Part shown: piece after piece, positions 52,541-61,747 of the stretch
How the letters are laid out: each line of letters begins with the position of its first letter
How positions within the stretch are numbered: position 1 is the stretch's first letter
Assembly: GCF_052055585.1 (NCBI RefSeq)
Contig: NZ_CP170485.1
Coordinates: 1,364,001-1,428,000, forward strand
Source: Oceanicaulis sp052055585
Lineage (GTDB): Bacteria > Pseudomonadota > Alphaproteobacteria > Caulobacterales > Maricaulaceae
DNA: 64,000 nucleotides
Direction of reading: 5' to 3'
The notes under the pieces: model-generated
The model's input: only the letters and a program-made list of their open reading frames with translations
What the model was told of the DNA's origin: nothing
Database searches by the model: none
Program-made: the position numbers and the translations under genes

Positions 52541-53518
52541 ATGAGCAACATAATCATAACTCCATCGCCCAAAGAAGCGGCTTTGTATTATGATTATGTT
52601 GTTCCCTTGGGGTTGTATTCGAACGATTTACCTCAAATGTTTGAGGCGTTTTCTTTATTGGGTTCGAACGCCCCTCATCTAGTGCCCGAAATTGTAGGGG
52701 CTTTGCAGTCGAATCCTGATGCCGCTTCAAAAAGGTCTGCGGCTGAGGCTGAGAGAAATGAGATCAGGGACCAGCTTCTCCCGCCTAACTTAATAGGTCG
52801 GAATGACGATATAGAGCGATTGGAAGAGGCTATGGCCTCTCAAGCCTTAAATACATTAATGCGGGGCTTTTTTAATGATATCGTTAAAAATAATATTGTG
52901 GATGTAAAAGATCGTTTTGGCCTGCTTTCTTCCCACGCAAAGAATATAAGTTTCTCAGCTACTCGTGAGCTCGTTGATTTCTTGGGGGAGGTGGGGCTTA
53001 GGGGTGCAATATTAGATTTTCCTCTGAGCAATAATGGACCTTCTCATAATGCTATGGAGCTAAATTTATGTGATGTGAACTTTATAGATGAGGGTAAGCT
53101 TAAATGGGAGCAGGTTTTTGAAATTAGAAAGGACCCAGTATCTCGAATGAAGTTACTTAATTTTCGGAAATATTTCTATTCTGAATTATCTTGCTTATCT
53201 TTGTCTCAGGCGAAAGAAGAAATTGAGCGGCTTCAGGGAAATTATCTAGAAGCCGCTAAAAAGCATGGCGCGGAATTTAAGCTGGCAACTTTAAAAACCA
53301 TTCTTGAATCCAAAATGGCTCTAGCTGGTGTTGGGGGAGTGTTATTATCGGCTCAATCTGGAAACTGGCCGATGCTTTTGGCTTCTACTGTGCCTATTAC
53401 CCTCACGGTTGGCGAGATCATTTTGACCGCAAAAAGTGCTTATCATGAGGGAAATGAACTCGCGAACTCGCATCCGATTTCCTATCTTGTGACTGTAGAA
53501 AAGGCACTAAATAAGTAG
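52541..53518 (+). CDS. AT-rich orphan gene, 325-residue protein of unknown function
   Basis: Not recognised. The base composition is unlike every neighbour: 52861-52920 has 19 G/C of 60, against 43 of 60 in enolase at 54061-54120, and codons such as TTA, ATA and AAT are frequent. The protein begins with a strand-like ALYYDYVVPLGLY (14-26) and has a helical middle. WEQVFEIRKDP (189-199) and a basic stretch RMKLLNFRKYFYSEL follow. The C-terminal hydrophobic region (about 258-300) is followed by HPISYL. This order resembles uncharacterised proteins scattered through bacteria (perhaps DUF6236-like; not verified). There is no Shine-Dalgarno sequence, and the start is three bases after pyrG. Likely horizontally acquired. 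Confidence 0.7.
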   Translation: MSNIIITPSPKEAALYYDYVVPLGLYSNDLPQMFEAFSLLGSNAPHLVPEIVGALQSNPDAASKRSAAEAERNEIRDQLLPPNLIGRNDDIERLEEAMASQALNTLMRGFFNDIVKNNIVDVKDRFGLLSSHAKNISFSATRELVDFLGEVGLRGAILDFPLSNNGPSHNAMELNLCDVNFIDEGKLKWEQVFEIRKDPVSRMKLLNFRKYFYSELSCLSLSQAKEEIERLQGNYLEAAKKHGAEFKLATLKTILESKMALAGVGGVLLSAQSGNWPMLLASTVPITLTVGEIILTAKSAYHEGNELANSHPISYLVTVEKALNK

Positions 53519-53537
53519 ATGCTATGCGCTAGACCTG

Positions 53538-53566
53538 TTGCATCAGGCCGCGCAAACCGGTATAGC
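53538..53566 (+). promoter_or_regulatory. Candidate sigma-70 promoter of rpmF
   Basis: TTGCAT (53538-53543) and TATAGC (53561-53566) are 17 bases apart. A start near 53573 gives a leader of about 68 bases with a hairpin at 53578-53601. This gives rpmF its own promoter downstream of the AT-rich gene. Confidence 0.6.
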
Positions 53567-53577
53567 CCGGCGCTCAT

Positions 53578-53601
53578 TCGCGCGAAGTCTTCTTTGCGCG
53601 A
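53578..53601 (+). other. Hairpin in the rpmF leader
   Basis: TCGCGCGAAG (53578-53587) and CTTTGCGCGA (53592-53601) pair in a 10-bp stem with one G-U pair and a TCTT loop. It would lie at the very 5' end of the rpmF mRNA. It is not followed by a T run, so it is not a terminator. Confidence 0.45.
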
Positions 53602-53640
53602 TCCCGAGTCATTCGCGTTTGAGAACGTAAGGAGAGACCG

Positions 53641-53823
<183 letters not shown>

Positions 53824-53863
53824 GCCGGACACCGCGCTGCGCTTGCGGCGCGCCGTCTACAGA

Positions 53864-53897
53864 AAAAGCCCTGCACCATATCCGGTGCAGGGCTTTT
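53864..53897 (+). terminator. Intrinsic terminator after rpmF
   Basis: AAAAGCCCTGCACC (53864-53877) and GGTGCAGGGCTTTT (53884-53897) form a 14-bp stem with a six-base loop. The ends are an A run and a T run, so it can work in both directions. Confidence 0.9.
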
Positions 53898-53992
53898 CGC
53901 ATTTGCGGGCCTCGGTTATGAAGCGCGCATGAAAAGCTCACGAGCCGGGCAGGGGATGCGCGGCTTGATCCTATCAAAAGGACCTCCGCCTC

Positions 53993-55270
53993 ATGACCGC
54001 CATCGTCGATATCGCCGCCCGTGAAATCCTCGACAGCCGGGGCAACCCGACTGTGGAAGTGGACGTCTTCCTGGAAGACGGCTCCATGGGCCGTGCGGCT
54101 GTCCCGTCCGGCGCCTCCACCGGCGCGCACGAAGCCGTTGAGAAGCGTGATGGAGGCGACCGTTACAAGGGCAAGGGCGTGCTCGAGGCTGTTGCGGCGG
54201 TCGAAACCGAGATCTTTGAAGCCATCGCCGGCATTGATGCGCGTGAACAGCGCGTGATCGACGAGATCCTGATCGGCCTTGATGGCACCGAGAACAAGGC
54301 CCGTCTGGGCGCGAACGCGCTTCTGGGCGTGTCCATGGCGACGGCGAAGGCGGCCGCTCAGGCGTCCGGCCTGCCGCTCTATCGCTATGTGGGCGGCGCG
54401 AACGCCCGCGTCCTGCCGGCGCCGATGATGAATATCCTGAATGGCGGCGCACACGCGGACAACCCGGTCGATTTTCAGGAATTCATGATCATGCCGACCG
54501 GCCTTGCGACCTTCTCCGAAGCGCTGCGCTGCGGGGCGGAAATCTTTCAGGCCCTCAAATCCCAGCTCAAGTCGGATGGCCTGAACACCAATGTGGGCGA
54601 TGAAGGCGGTTTCGCACCTGACCTGAAGAGCGCTGAAGCGTGCCTGGATGCGATCATGAAGGCGATCGAGACCGCTGGCTATGAGCCGGGCTCTGACGTG
54701 ACCCTGGCGCTTGATGTGGCCTCCACCGAGTTCTTCAAGGACGGCAAATACGTCATGGAGGGCGCAGGCCGCACTTGCACCTCTGACGAGTTCGCAGAAT
54801 ACCTCAAAGAGCTGGCCTCGGCCTATCCGATCATCTCCATCGAAGACGGCATGGCCGAAGACGACTGGGAGGGCTGGAAAGCCCTGACCGCCATGCTGGA
54901 CGGCGATGTGCAGCTGGTGGGCGACGATCTGTTCGTCACCAACCCCGAGCGTCTGGCGCATGGCATTGAAGTGGGCGCGGCCAACGCACTGCTGGTCAAG
55001 GTCAACCAGATCGGCACCCTGTCAGAAACCATGGACGCGGTCGAAATGGCCCTGCGTTCGGGCTATGGCGCAGTGATGAGCCACCGTTCGGGCGAGACCG
55101 AGGACACCACCATCGCCGATCTGGCGGTCGCGCTGAACTGCGGTCAGATCAAGACCGGCTCTCTGGCGCGTTCGGACCGGACCGCCAAGTACAACCAGTT
55201 GCTGCGCATCGAAGCCGAGCTGGGCGACGCGGCCATCTATGCCGGCCGCACGGCGATCGCCGCCGGCTAA
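53993..55270 (+). CDS. eno: Enolase
   Basis: Converts 2-phosphoglycerate to phosphoenolpyruvate in glycolysis and is often part of the RNA degradosome. The 425-residue protein has AREILDSRGNPTVEVDVFL, SGASTGAHEAVEKRDGG, the metal-binding SIEDGMAEDDWEGW, LLVKVNQIGTLSET with the catalytic Lys, and SHRSGETEDTTIADLAVA. AAAAGGACC precedes the ATG. A strong terminator ends its transcript before the FtsB-like gene. Confidence 0.98.
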   Translation: MTAIVDIAAREILDSRGNPTVEVDVFLEDGSMGRAAVPSGASTGAHEAVEKRDGGDRYKGKGVLEAVAAVETEIFEAIAGIDAREQRVIDEILIGLDGTENKARLGANALLGVSMATAKAAAQASGLPLYRYVGGANARVLPAPMMNILNGGAHADNPVDFQEFMIMPTGLATFSEALRCGAEIFQALKSQLKSDGLNTNVGDEGGFAPDLKSAEACLDAIMKAIETAGYEPGSDVTLALDVASTEFFKDGKYVMEGAGRTCTSDEFAEYLKELASAYPIISIEDGMAEDDWEGWKALTAMLDGDVQLVGDDLFVTNPERLAHGIEVGAANALLVKVNQIGTLSETMDAVEMALRSGYGAVMSHRSGETEDTTIADLAVALNCGQIKTGSLARSDRTAKYNQLLRIEAELGDAAIYAGRTAIAAG

Positions 55271-55298
55271 ATCAGACACGCGTTTGCGGTCTATCAAG

Positions 55299-55325
55299 CG
55301 GCCCGGAGCAATCCGGGCCGTTTTT
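55299..55325 (+). terminator. Intrinsic terminator after eno
   Basis: CGGCCCGGA (55299-55307) and TCCGGGCCG (55312-55320) form a perfect 9-bp stem with a GCAA tetraloop, followed by TTTTT. It is a textbook rho-independent terminator. Confidence 0.93.
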
Positions 55326-55345
55326 GCATTTCCCGTCCCGGGCGA

Positions 55346-55367
55346 CGAATCAGCACTTTTTGATTCG
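55346..55367 (+). promoter_or_regulatory. Dyad with two GANTC methylation sites upstream of the FtsB-like gene
   Basis: CGAATCA (55346-55352) and TGATTCG (55361-55367) are perfect inverted repeats eight bases apart. Each arm holds a GANTC, the target of the cell-cycle methylase CcrM in Caulobacter relatives. They lie about 80 bases upstream of a division gene. Cell-cycle control through methylation is inference. Confidence 0.4.
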
Positions 55368-55446
55368 CCCTAACGCTTCCTTTACTGAGTTTGCGTAGTT
55401 TCCCCTATGAACGATCCGCAAAAGGCGGGCGGTGGATGGATGGGTT

Positions 55447-55779
55447 ATGATGAAGGTGCTGAAGCGCTTCATCCCCTTGATTGGGTTGGCACTTGTGATC
55501 AGCTATCTCAGCTATCACGCGCTCCATGGTGAGCAGGGCTATCTCAATCATCTGCGCATTCAGGCGCAAATCTCGGCAGCTGAAGCCGAGCTGTCTGATG
55601 TGCGTTCAACGCGTGAGCAGATGGAAGACCGTGTCGCGCGTCTGAAGGCCGAAGGCCCGGACGCTGCTGTAGATGTGGACTATCTCGAAGAGCGGGCCCG
55701 GGCGGTTCTGCGCTTTGCGCATCCTGACGAAATTGTCGTCCAGATTGACCGAGGCGCACAGCCTGCTCACGGCGGCTGA
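55447..55779 (+). CDS. ftsB: FtsB/DivIC-like septum formation initiator
   Basis: Bitopic division protein that joins FtsL and FtsQ at the septum. It is about 110 residues from ATG 55447 (GTG 55432 and ATG 55450 are other options). One transmembrane helix (LIGLALVISYLSYHAL) is followed by a coiled coil (AEAELSDVRSTREQMEDRVARLKAE) and the DivIC-type end DVDYLEERARAVLRFAHPDEIVV. Position between eno and the pdh operon is usual in alphaproteobacteria. The start is uncertain. Confidence 0.85.
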   Translation: MMKVLKRFIPLIGLALVISYLSYHALHGEQGYLNHLRIQAQISAAEAELSDVRSTREQMEDRVARLKAEGPDAAVDVDYLEERARAVLRFAHPDEIVVQIDRGAQPAHGG

Positions 55780-55844
55780 ACCTCCGTTCACGGTTAATTG
55801 TTCGCACGCGCAACATAATCTATGCGCTTTACGGCATATTATCA

Positions 55845-55878
55845 TCCCTGTTAAAGGCTGACGTGACGTCAACAGGGA
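55845..55878 (+). promoter_or_regulatory. Inverted repeat upstream of pdhA
   Basis: TCCCTGTT (55845-55852) and AACAGGGA (55871-55878) are perfect 8-base inverted repeats 18 bases apart. The interior contains TGACGTCA (55864-55871 with overlap), itself palindromic. It lies 30-65 bases before the pdhA start, as expected for an operator or a leader hairpin of the pdh operon. The binding protein is unknown. Confidence 0.45.
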
Positions 55879-55909
55879 GTGCGGACCTATTGGTTCGCAT
55901 GTGAAATAT

Positions 55910-56938
55910 ATGGCGACGAAACGCTCTTCCAGCGCTGCGAGCAAATCCGCCTCCGCGCGCAATAACAAAAACGATGTGACCCAGGCCCAGCTGATGGGCT
56001 GGTACAAGGACATGCTGCTGATGCGCCGCTTCGAGGAGAAGGCCGGCCAGCTCTACGGCATGGGTCTGATCGCGGGCTTCTGCCACCTCTATATCGGCCA
56101 GGAAGCGGTCGTCGTCGGCGTGCAGGGCGCGCTTGAAGAGGGTGATCAGGTGATCACCGGCTATCGCGACCACGCCCACATGCTGGCCACCGGCATGGAC
56201 CCGAACGGGGTGATGGCCGAGCTGACCGGACGCGAAGGCGGCTATTCCAAGGGCAAGGGCGGGAGCATGCACATGTTCTCCCGCGACAAGCAGTTCTTTG
56301 GCGGTCACGGCATTGTCGGCGCCCAGGTCGCGCTCGGCACCGGTCTCGCCTTCTCGGACAAGTACAAGAAGAACGGCAAGGTCTGCGCGACGTATTTTGG
56401 CGACGGCGCGGCCAACCAGGGCCAAGTCTATGAGAGCTTCAACATGGCCAAGCTCTGGAACCTGCCGGTCGTCTACATCATCGAGAACAACCAGTACGCC
56501 ATGGGCACCGCCGTGGCGCGCGCCAGCTCGGAGACGCATCTGCATAAGCGCGGCGCGTCGTTCGGCATTCCGGGCGAGGAAGTGGACGGCATGGACGTCA
56601 CCGCCGTCTACGACGCCGCCAAGCGCGCTGTCGAGCATGCGCGCTCGGGCGAGGGGCCGTTCATCCTCGAGATGAAGACCTATCGCTATCGCGGTCACTC
56701 CATGTCGGACCCGGCCAAATACCGCACCCGCGATGAGGTCAATGACATCCGCGACCACAAGGATCCCATCGATCTGGCGCGCAAGATCATCCTGGAGAAA
56801 GGCTGGTCTGACGAGGACGCGCTCAAGGAGATGGACAAAGAGGTCAAGGCCATCGTCAACAAGTCGGCCGACTTCGCCAAAGAGAGCCCGGAGCCTGATC
56901 CGTCCGAGCTCTACACCGACGTTCTGATCGAGGGTTAA
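55910..56938 (+). CDS. pdhA: Pyruvate dehydrogenase E1 component, alpha subunit
   Basis: Thiamine-diphosphate half of the E1 heterotetramer that decarboxylates pyruvate. It is 342 residues from ATG 55910; a GTG at 55901 would add three. After a basic Ser/Ala/Lys-rich start come LMRRFEEKAGQLYGMG, GFCHLYIGQEAVVVG, GYRDHAHMLATG, GKGGSMHMFS, and the ThDP motif GDGAANQGQVYESFNMAKLWNLPVVYIIENNQYAMGT. pdhB starts five bases after its stop. Confidence 0.96.
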   Translation: MATKRSSSAASKSASARNNKNDVTQAQLMGWYKDMLLMRRFEEKAGQLYGMGLIAGFCHLYIGQEAVVVGVQGALEEGDQVITGYRDHAHMLATGMDPNGVMAELTGREGGYSKGKGGSMHMFSRDKQFFGGHGIVGAQVALGTGLAFSDKYKKNGKVCATYFGDGAANQGQVYESFNMAKLWNLPVVYIIENNQYAMGTAVARASSETHLHKRGASFGIPGEEVDGMDVTAVYDAAKRAVEHARSGEGPFILEMKTYRYRGHSMSDPAKYRTRDEVNDIRDHKDPIDLARKIILEKGWSDEDALKEMDKEVKAIVNKSADFAKESPEPDPSELYTDVLIEG

Positions 56939-56943
56939 GTCAC

Positions 56944-58362
<1,419 letters not shown>

Positions 58363-58373
58363 GGACCAGCGAC

Positions 58374-58805
58374 ATGACCGAGGCCGATGTCATCGAACAG
58401 ATGGTGGAGTACCAGGACATCCTGTTGAACGGGGTCCAGGTCTTCTTCACGGTGGTGTCGGCCTATGTCGTCGCGGTCTGGGTCTTCCTACGCCATGCCG
58501 GTTTCGGGCTCAGGCTCTTCTCCTTCTTCTTTCTCACCCTGGTGCTCGCCTTTCTCGGGCGCGTCGCCTACGGCTCGCAACGCATTCATGACGGCTTTGT
58601 CCAGACCCTGATCGAGCTTGACCGCTCGGTTGGCCTCTCGCCCACCGGGCAGGCAGCGCTGGACAACGCCCTCACAGGCATTGACGAGCTGATCCAGAAT
58701 TCGATGAACGGGGCGTTGGTAGTCGTCTACATCGCGCTGTTCTTCCTGACCTTTTTCGCCCGCTCGACGCTGCGCTCAAATGCGCGTGTCGGCGGTTCTG
58801 CCTGA
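58374..58805 (+). CDS. Small membrane protein within the pyruvate dehydrogenase operon
   Basis: Not recognised. From ATG 58374 (AGGGA upstream) it is 143 residues with three hydrophobic segments: VQVFFTVVSAYVVAVWVFL (about 21-39), LFSFFFLTLVLAFLGRVAY (about 48-66) and GALVVVYIALFFLTFFA (about 115-131). A soluble loop of about 45 residues lies between the second and third. It sits 11 bases after pdhB and 12 before pdhC, so it must be cotranscribed with the complex. A role as a membrane partner of the complex or a pyruvate-related sensor is speculation. Confidence 0.8.
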   Translation: MTEADVIEQMVEYQDILLNGVQVFFTVVSAYVVAVWVFLRHAGFGLRLFSFFFLTLVLAFLGRVAYGSQRIHDGFVQTLIELDRSVGLSPTGQAALDNALTGIDELIQNSMNGALVVVYIALFFLTFFARSTLRSNARVGGSA

Positions 58806-58817
58806 CGGAGCCTTCTG

Positions 58818-60173
58818 ATGCCCATCGAAATCCTGATGCCCGCCCTGTCGCCCACCATGGAAGAGGGCACCCTGTCGCGCTGGACCGTGAAAGAAGGCGA
58901 TACGGTCAATTCCGGTGATGTGATCGCGGAGATCGAAACCGACAAGGCGACGATGGAAGTCGAAGCCGTCGATGAGGGCGTGATCGGCAAGATCCTGGTC
59001 CCTGAAGGCTCTGAGGGGGTGAAGGTCAACACGCCCATCGGCCTGCTGCTTGAAGAGGGCGAGGACAAGAGCGCACTGGATGGCTATGAGCCCAAAGGCG
59101 CTGAAGGCGCATCGTCGAGCGACGCTGACGCCAAAGGGTCTGACGACAAAGCCAAGTCTGAGGATAAAGCTTCAGAGACCAAGTCGGAGACGTCCTCCAA
59201 GTCGAAATCCGAAGCTCCGGCTTCCGGGTCTGACGCGGATGGCGACCGCATCAAGGCCTCGCCGTTGGCGCGCCGCATGGCCAAGGATGCCGGGCTGGAT
59301 CTAAAAGCTCTGGACGGGTCGGGTCCAAAAGGCCGGATCGTGAAACGCGATATTGAAGAGGCCAAAGAGACGGGCGTTGGCAAGACCGAAGACAAGGCCG
59401 CTGCGAAGTCCGAAGCGCCGAAAGCCCAGCCGTCCAAACCGGTTGATGAGAATGAGCCGCTCGCGCAATACGGCATCAGCGCCGACCGTTATGAGATCAA
59501 GAAGGCGGACAACATCACGAAAATTTCCGCCAAACGCCTGTCGGAAAGCTTCCGCGATATCCCGCACTTCCCGCTCAATGTGGATTGCCGCCTCGATGCG
59601 CTGCTGAAATTCCGCAAGGAGATCAACGCCAAGACGCCTGAAGGCGTGAAGGTGTCGGTCAATGACATTCTGATCAAGGCGTCGGGGCTGGCGCTCAAGA
59701 AAGTCCCGCAAGCGAACGCCAGCTGGATCGAGGACGGCCGCATCGCCCTTCACAAACACGCTGATGTGTCTGTCGCCGTGGCGATTGAGGGCGGGCTGAT
59801 CACGCCGATCATCAAGGACGCCGATCAGAAGGGCCTGGCGCAGATCTCCACCGAGATGAAGGACCTTGCGACCCGTGCGCGCGACCGCAAGCTCAAGCCC
59901 GAGGAATATCAGGGCGGCACCTTCTCGCTGTCCAATCTGGGCATGTTCGGTATTTCCTCCTTCTCCTCCATCATCAACCCGCCTCAGGGCATGATCCTGA
60001 GCGTGGGTGCAGGCGAGGAGCGCCCGGTGATCACCGATGGCGCGCTGGCCAAGGCCACCGTCATGACGGTCACCCTGACCTGTGATCACCGTGTGGTGGA
60101 TGGCGCGAACGGCGCACGCTGGCTGTCCGCCTTCAAGGGCTTCATCGAAGACCCGATGACCATGCTGATGTAG
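58818..60173 (+). CDS. pdhC: Dihydrolipoamide acetyltransferase (pyruvate dehydrogenase E2)
   Basis: Core of the complex: moves acetyl from lipoate to CoA. The 451-residue protein has one lipoyl domain (1-80, ETDKATMEVEAVDEG), a flexible Ser/Asp/Lys-rich linker and the peripheral-subunit-binding domain (ASPLARRMAKDAGLDLKALDGSGPKGRIVKRDI, about 138-172). The catalytic domain ends TLTCDHRVVDGANGARWLSAFKGFIEDP with the HxxxDG active site. Confidence 0.96.
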   Translation: MPIEILMPALSPTMEEGTLSRWTVKEGDTVNSGDVIAEIETDKATMEVEAVDEGVIGKILVPEGSEGVKVNTPIGLLLEEGEDKSALDGYEPKGAEGASSSDADAKGSDDKAKSEDKASETKSETSSKSKSEAPASGSDADGDRIKASPLARRMAKDAGLDLKALDGSGPKGRIVKRDIEEAKETGVGKTEDKAAAKSEAPKAQPSKPVDENEPLAQYGISADRYEIKKADNITKISAKRLSESFRDIPHFPLNVDCRLDALLKFRKEINAKTPEGVKVSVNDILIKASGLALKKVPQANASWIEDGRIALHKHADVSVAVAIEGGLITPIIKDADQKGLAQISTEMKDLATRARDRKLKPEEYQGGTFSLSNLGMFGISSFSSIINPPQGMILSVGAGEERPVITDGALAKATVMTVTLTCDHRVVDGANGARWLSAFKGFIEDPMTMLM

Positions 60174-60262
60174 GCGCTGCAGCGCGTCTGTGATTTTTTG
60201 CAACCAATTGCCGACTCGCCTGCATCCTTGGAAGAGACGAAAACTCCAAAGGATTGAAGATC

Positions 60263-61732
60263 ATGCGCTTGTCCCATCTCTGCCTCGCCAGCTCTCTCAC
60301 CCTGCTTGCTGCGGGATGTGCGACGACGTCTGCCCCCATGCCGGCGGTCACAGGCTCCGAGACAGCGTTTGCGCGTTGTGAGGATGCCTCAGAATATACC
60401 GAGCTGTCGGACAGCCTGTGCGCGATGATCGCTGCGCCACTGAACCCCCAAGCGCCGGGTGCGGAAGAGATTGACCTCTTCGTGCGCAAATTCCCCGCAA
60501 CGGGCGAGCGCGTGGGTGAAATCTGGATGCTGGCAGGCGGGCCGGGCGAGACCGGGCAGAGCTATTTCACCGAGATCGCCGGCTTCCGCGCGGCGTTCCC
60601 CGGATATGACGTCTTCATTCCCGATCATCGCGGGACGGGCCAATCAACGCGCCTGTGTGCAGGCGAAACGCCCGACAGCCCGGCAGGAACGGCGCTGGCA
60701 GGTGAAGAGTTCGGCCCCTGCTTTGGTGAGATATGGCAGAATGCGGAGCGCACGCAGGCCTTCTCCATGACCAATGCCGCCCATGATCTGGACGGTCTGA
60801 TTGAGACGCTGGGCGGTGAGGGGCGTCGCTATGTTTATGGCGTCTCCTATGGCACGGGCCTCGCCATGCGGTTCAGTCAGCTGCGCACGGTTTCGGTGGA
60901 CGGGATCGTGCTCGATTCTCTGGTTTCGGCGCTGGATGACGCCGAGCATGATCTCAGCCATCGCTCCCATGTGGTGAACGCGGTGGGGCATGAGGTGATT
61001 GCGCATTGCGCGGCGGACGCTGCATGCAATGCCCGCTTTGAAGGCGGGGTGGAGACCGCATTTGCGCAGTTGATCGCCGAGATTGATGCGGGCGAACGCC
61101 CGGACCTTCAGGAATATGTGCCGGGCGGTAATCTCAAGCACGCGCTCGGCATGATGCTCGATACGCCTGAAAGCCGTGCCCTGATCCCCGATGCGCTCGT
61201 GTTGGCGATGGAGACGCCGGAGAATCTGCCCGCATTCTTTGAGACCGAGGTGACCCCCGCCTTTGATCTGTTCGCAGCCGTTGCGGCCTATCCCGACACC
61301 GCTTTCTCCATCACTTTAGCGGGTCTGATCGGGGAATCTGAAACCAATCGCCGTCCGGAGATGACCGCGGAAGATGTGGCGCGGGAAGAGGTCGGTTTGG
61401 GCTTCACCTCCAGCCTGACCACAGTTCAGACCTTCACCCAGATGCCGCTCTATGAACGCGACGCCTTTTTTGACGCGCCCTATGAAAACTTGCCGCCGAT
61501 CCTGGTGCTGCATGGCGATCTCGACCCCAAGACCCATATCGAGGGCGCCCGTCGCCATATCGCAGACATGCGTGAAGCCGGCGGCGAGGTCGAGCTTGTC
61601 GTCGTTGAAGATGCGCCGCACGCGGTGTGGTTCTTCGCCCAATCTTGCGTGCAGCAAAGCCTTCACGCGTTTTTCAATAATCAGTCGCCCGCCGCGAGCT
61701 GTCAGCTCGATCCGGCGATGCGTCCCTCATAG
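60263..61732 (+). CDS. Alpha/beta-hydrolase lipoprotein (peptidase-like)
   Basis: Predicted secreted hydrolase of 489 residues. A lipoprotein signal ends in the lipobox LLAAGC with Cys19. The fold shows the oxyanion segment MLAGGPGETGQSYF, VFIPDHRGTGQST, the nucleophile Ser195 in VYGVSYGTGLA, a C-terminal Asp in LHGDLDPKTHIE and His in EDAPHAVWF. The pattern is that of proline iminopeptidase/tripeptidyl aminopeptidase relatives. The substrate is unknown. AAGGA at 60248-60252 supports ATG 60263. It interrupts pdhC and lpdA and ends 15 bases before lpdA. Confidence 0.85.
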   Translation: MRLSHLCLASSLTLLAAGCATTSAPMPAVTGSETAFARCEDASEYTELSDSLCAMIAAPLNPQAPGAEEIDLFVRKFPATGERVGEIWMLAGGPGETGQSYFTEIAGFRAAFPGYDVFIPDHRGTGQSTRLCAGETPDSPAGTALAGEEFGPCFGEIWQNAERTQAFSMTNAAHDLDGLIETLGGEGRRYVYGVSYGTGLAMRFSQLRTVSVDGIVLDSLVSALDDAEHDLSHRSHVVNAVGHEVIAHCAADAACNARFEGGVETAFAQLIAEIDAGERPDLQEYVPGGNLKHALGMMLDTPESRALIPDALVLAMETPENLPAFFETEVTPAFDLFAAVAAYPDTAFSITLAGLIGESETNRRPEMTAEDVAREEVGLGFTSSLTTVQTFTQMPLYERDAFFDAPYENLPPILVLHGDLDPKTHIEGARRHIADMREAGGEVELVVVEDAPHAVWFFAQSCVQQSLHAFFNNQSPAASCQLDPAMRPS

Positions 61733-61747
61733 TTCCCGGAGAGCCCC

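Noticed and set aside
55406..55528. Short frame starting MNDPQKAGGGW upstream of and overlapping the FtsB-like gene
   Set aside because: Out of frame with the conserved protein, no ribosome site, and ends inside it; not supported as a leader peptide.
60174..60206. Possible terminator after pdhC (GCGC-TGCA-GCGC followed by T6)
   Set aside because: Only a 4-bp stem and eight bases between stem and T run; too weak to call.
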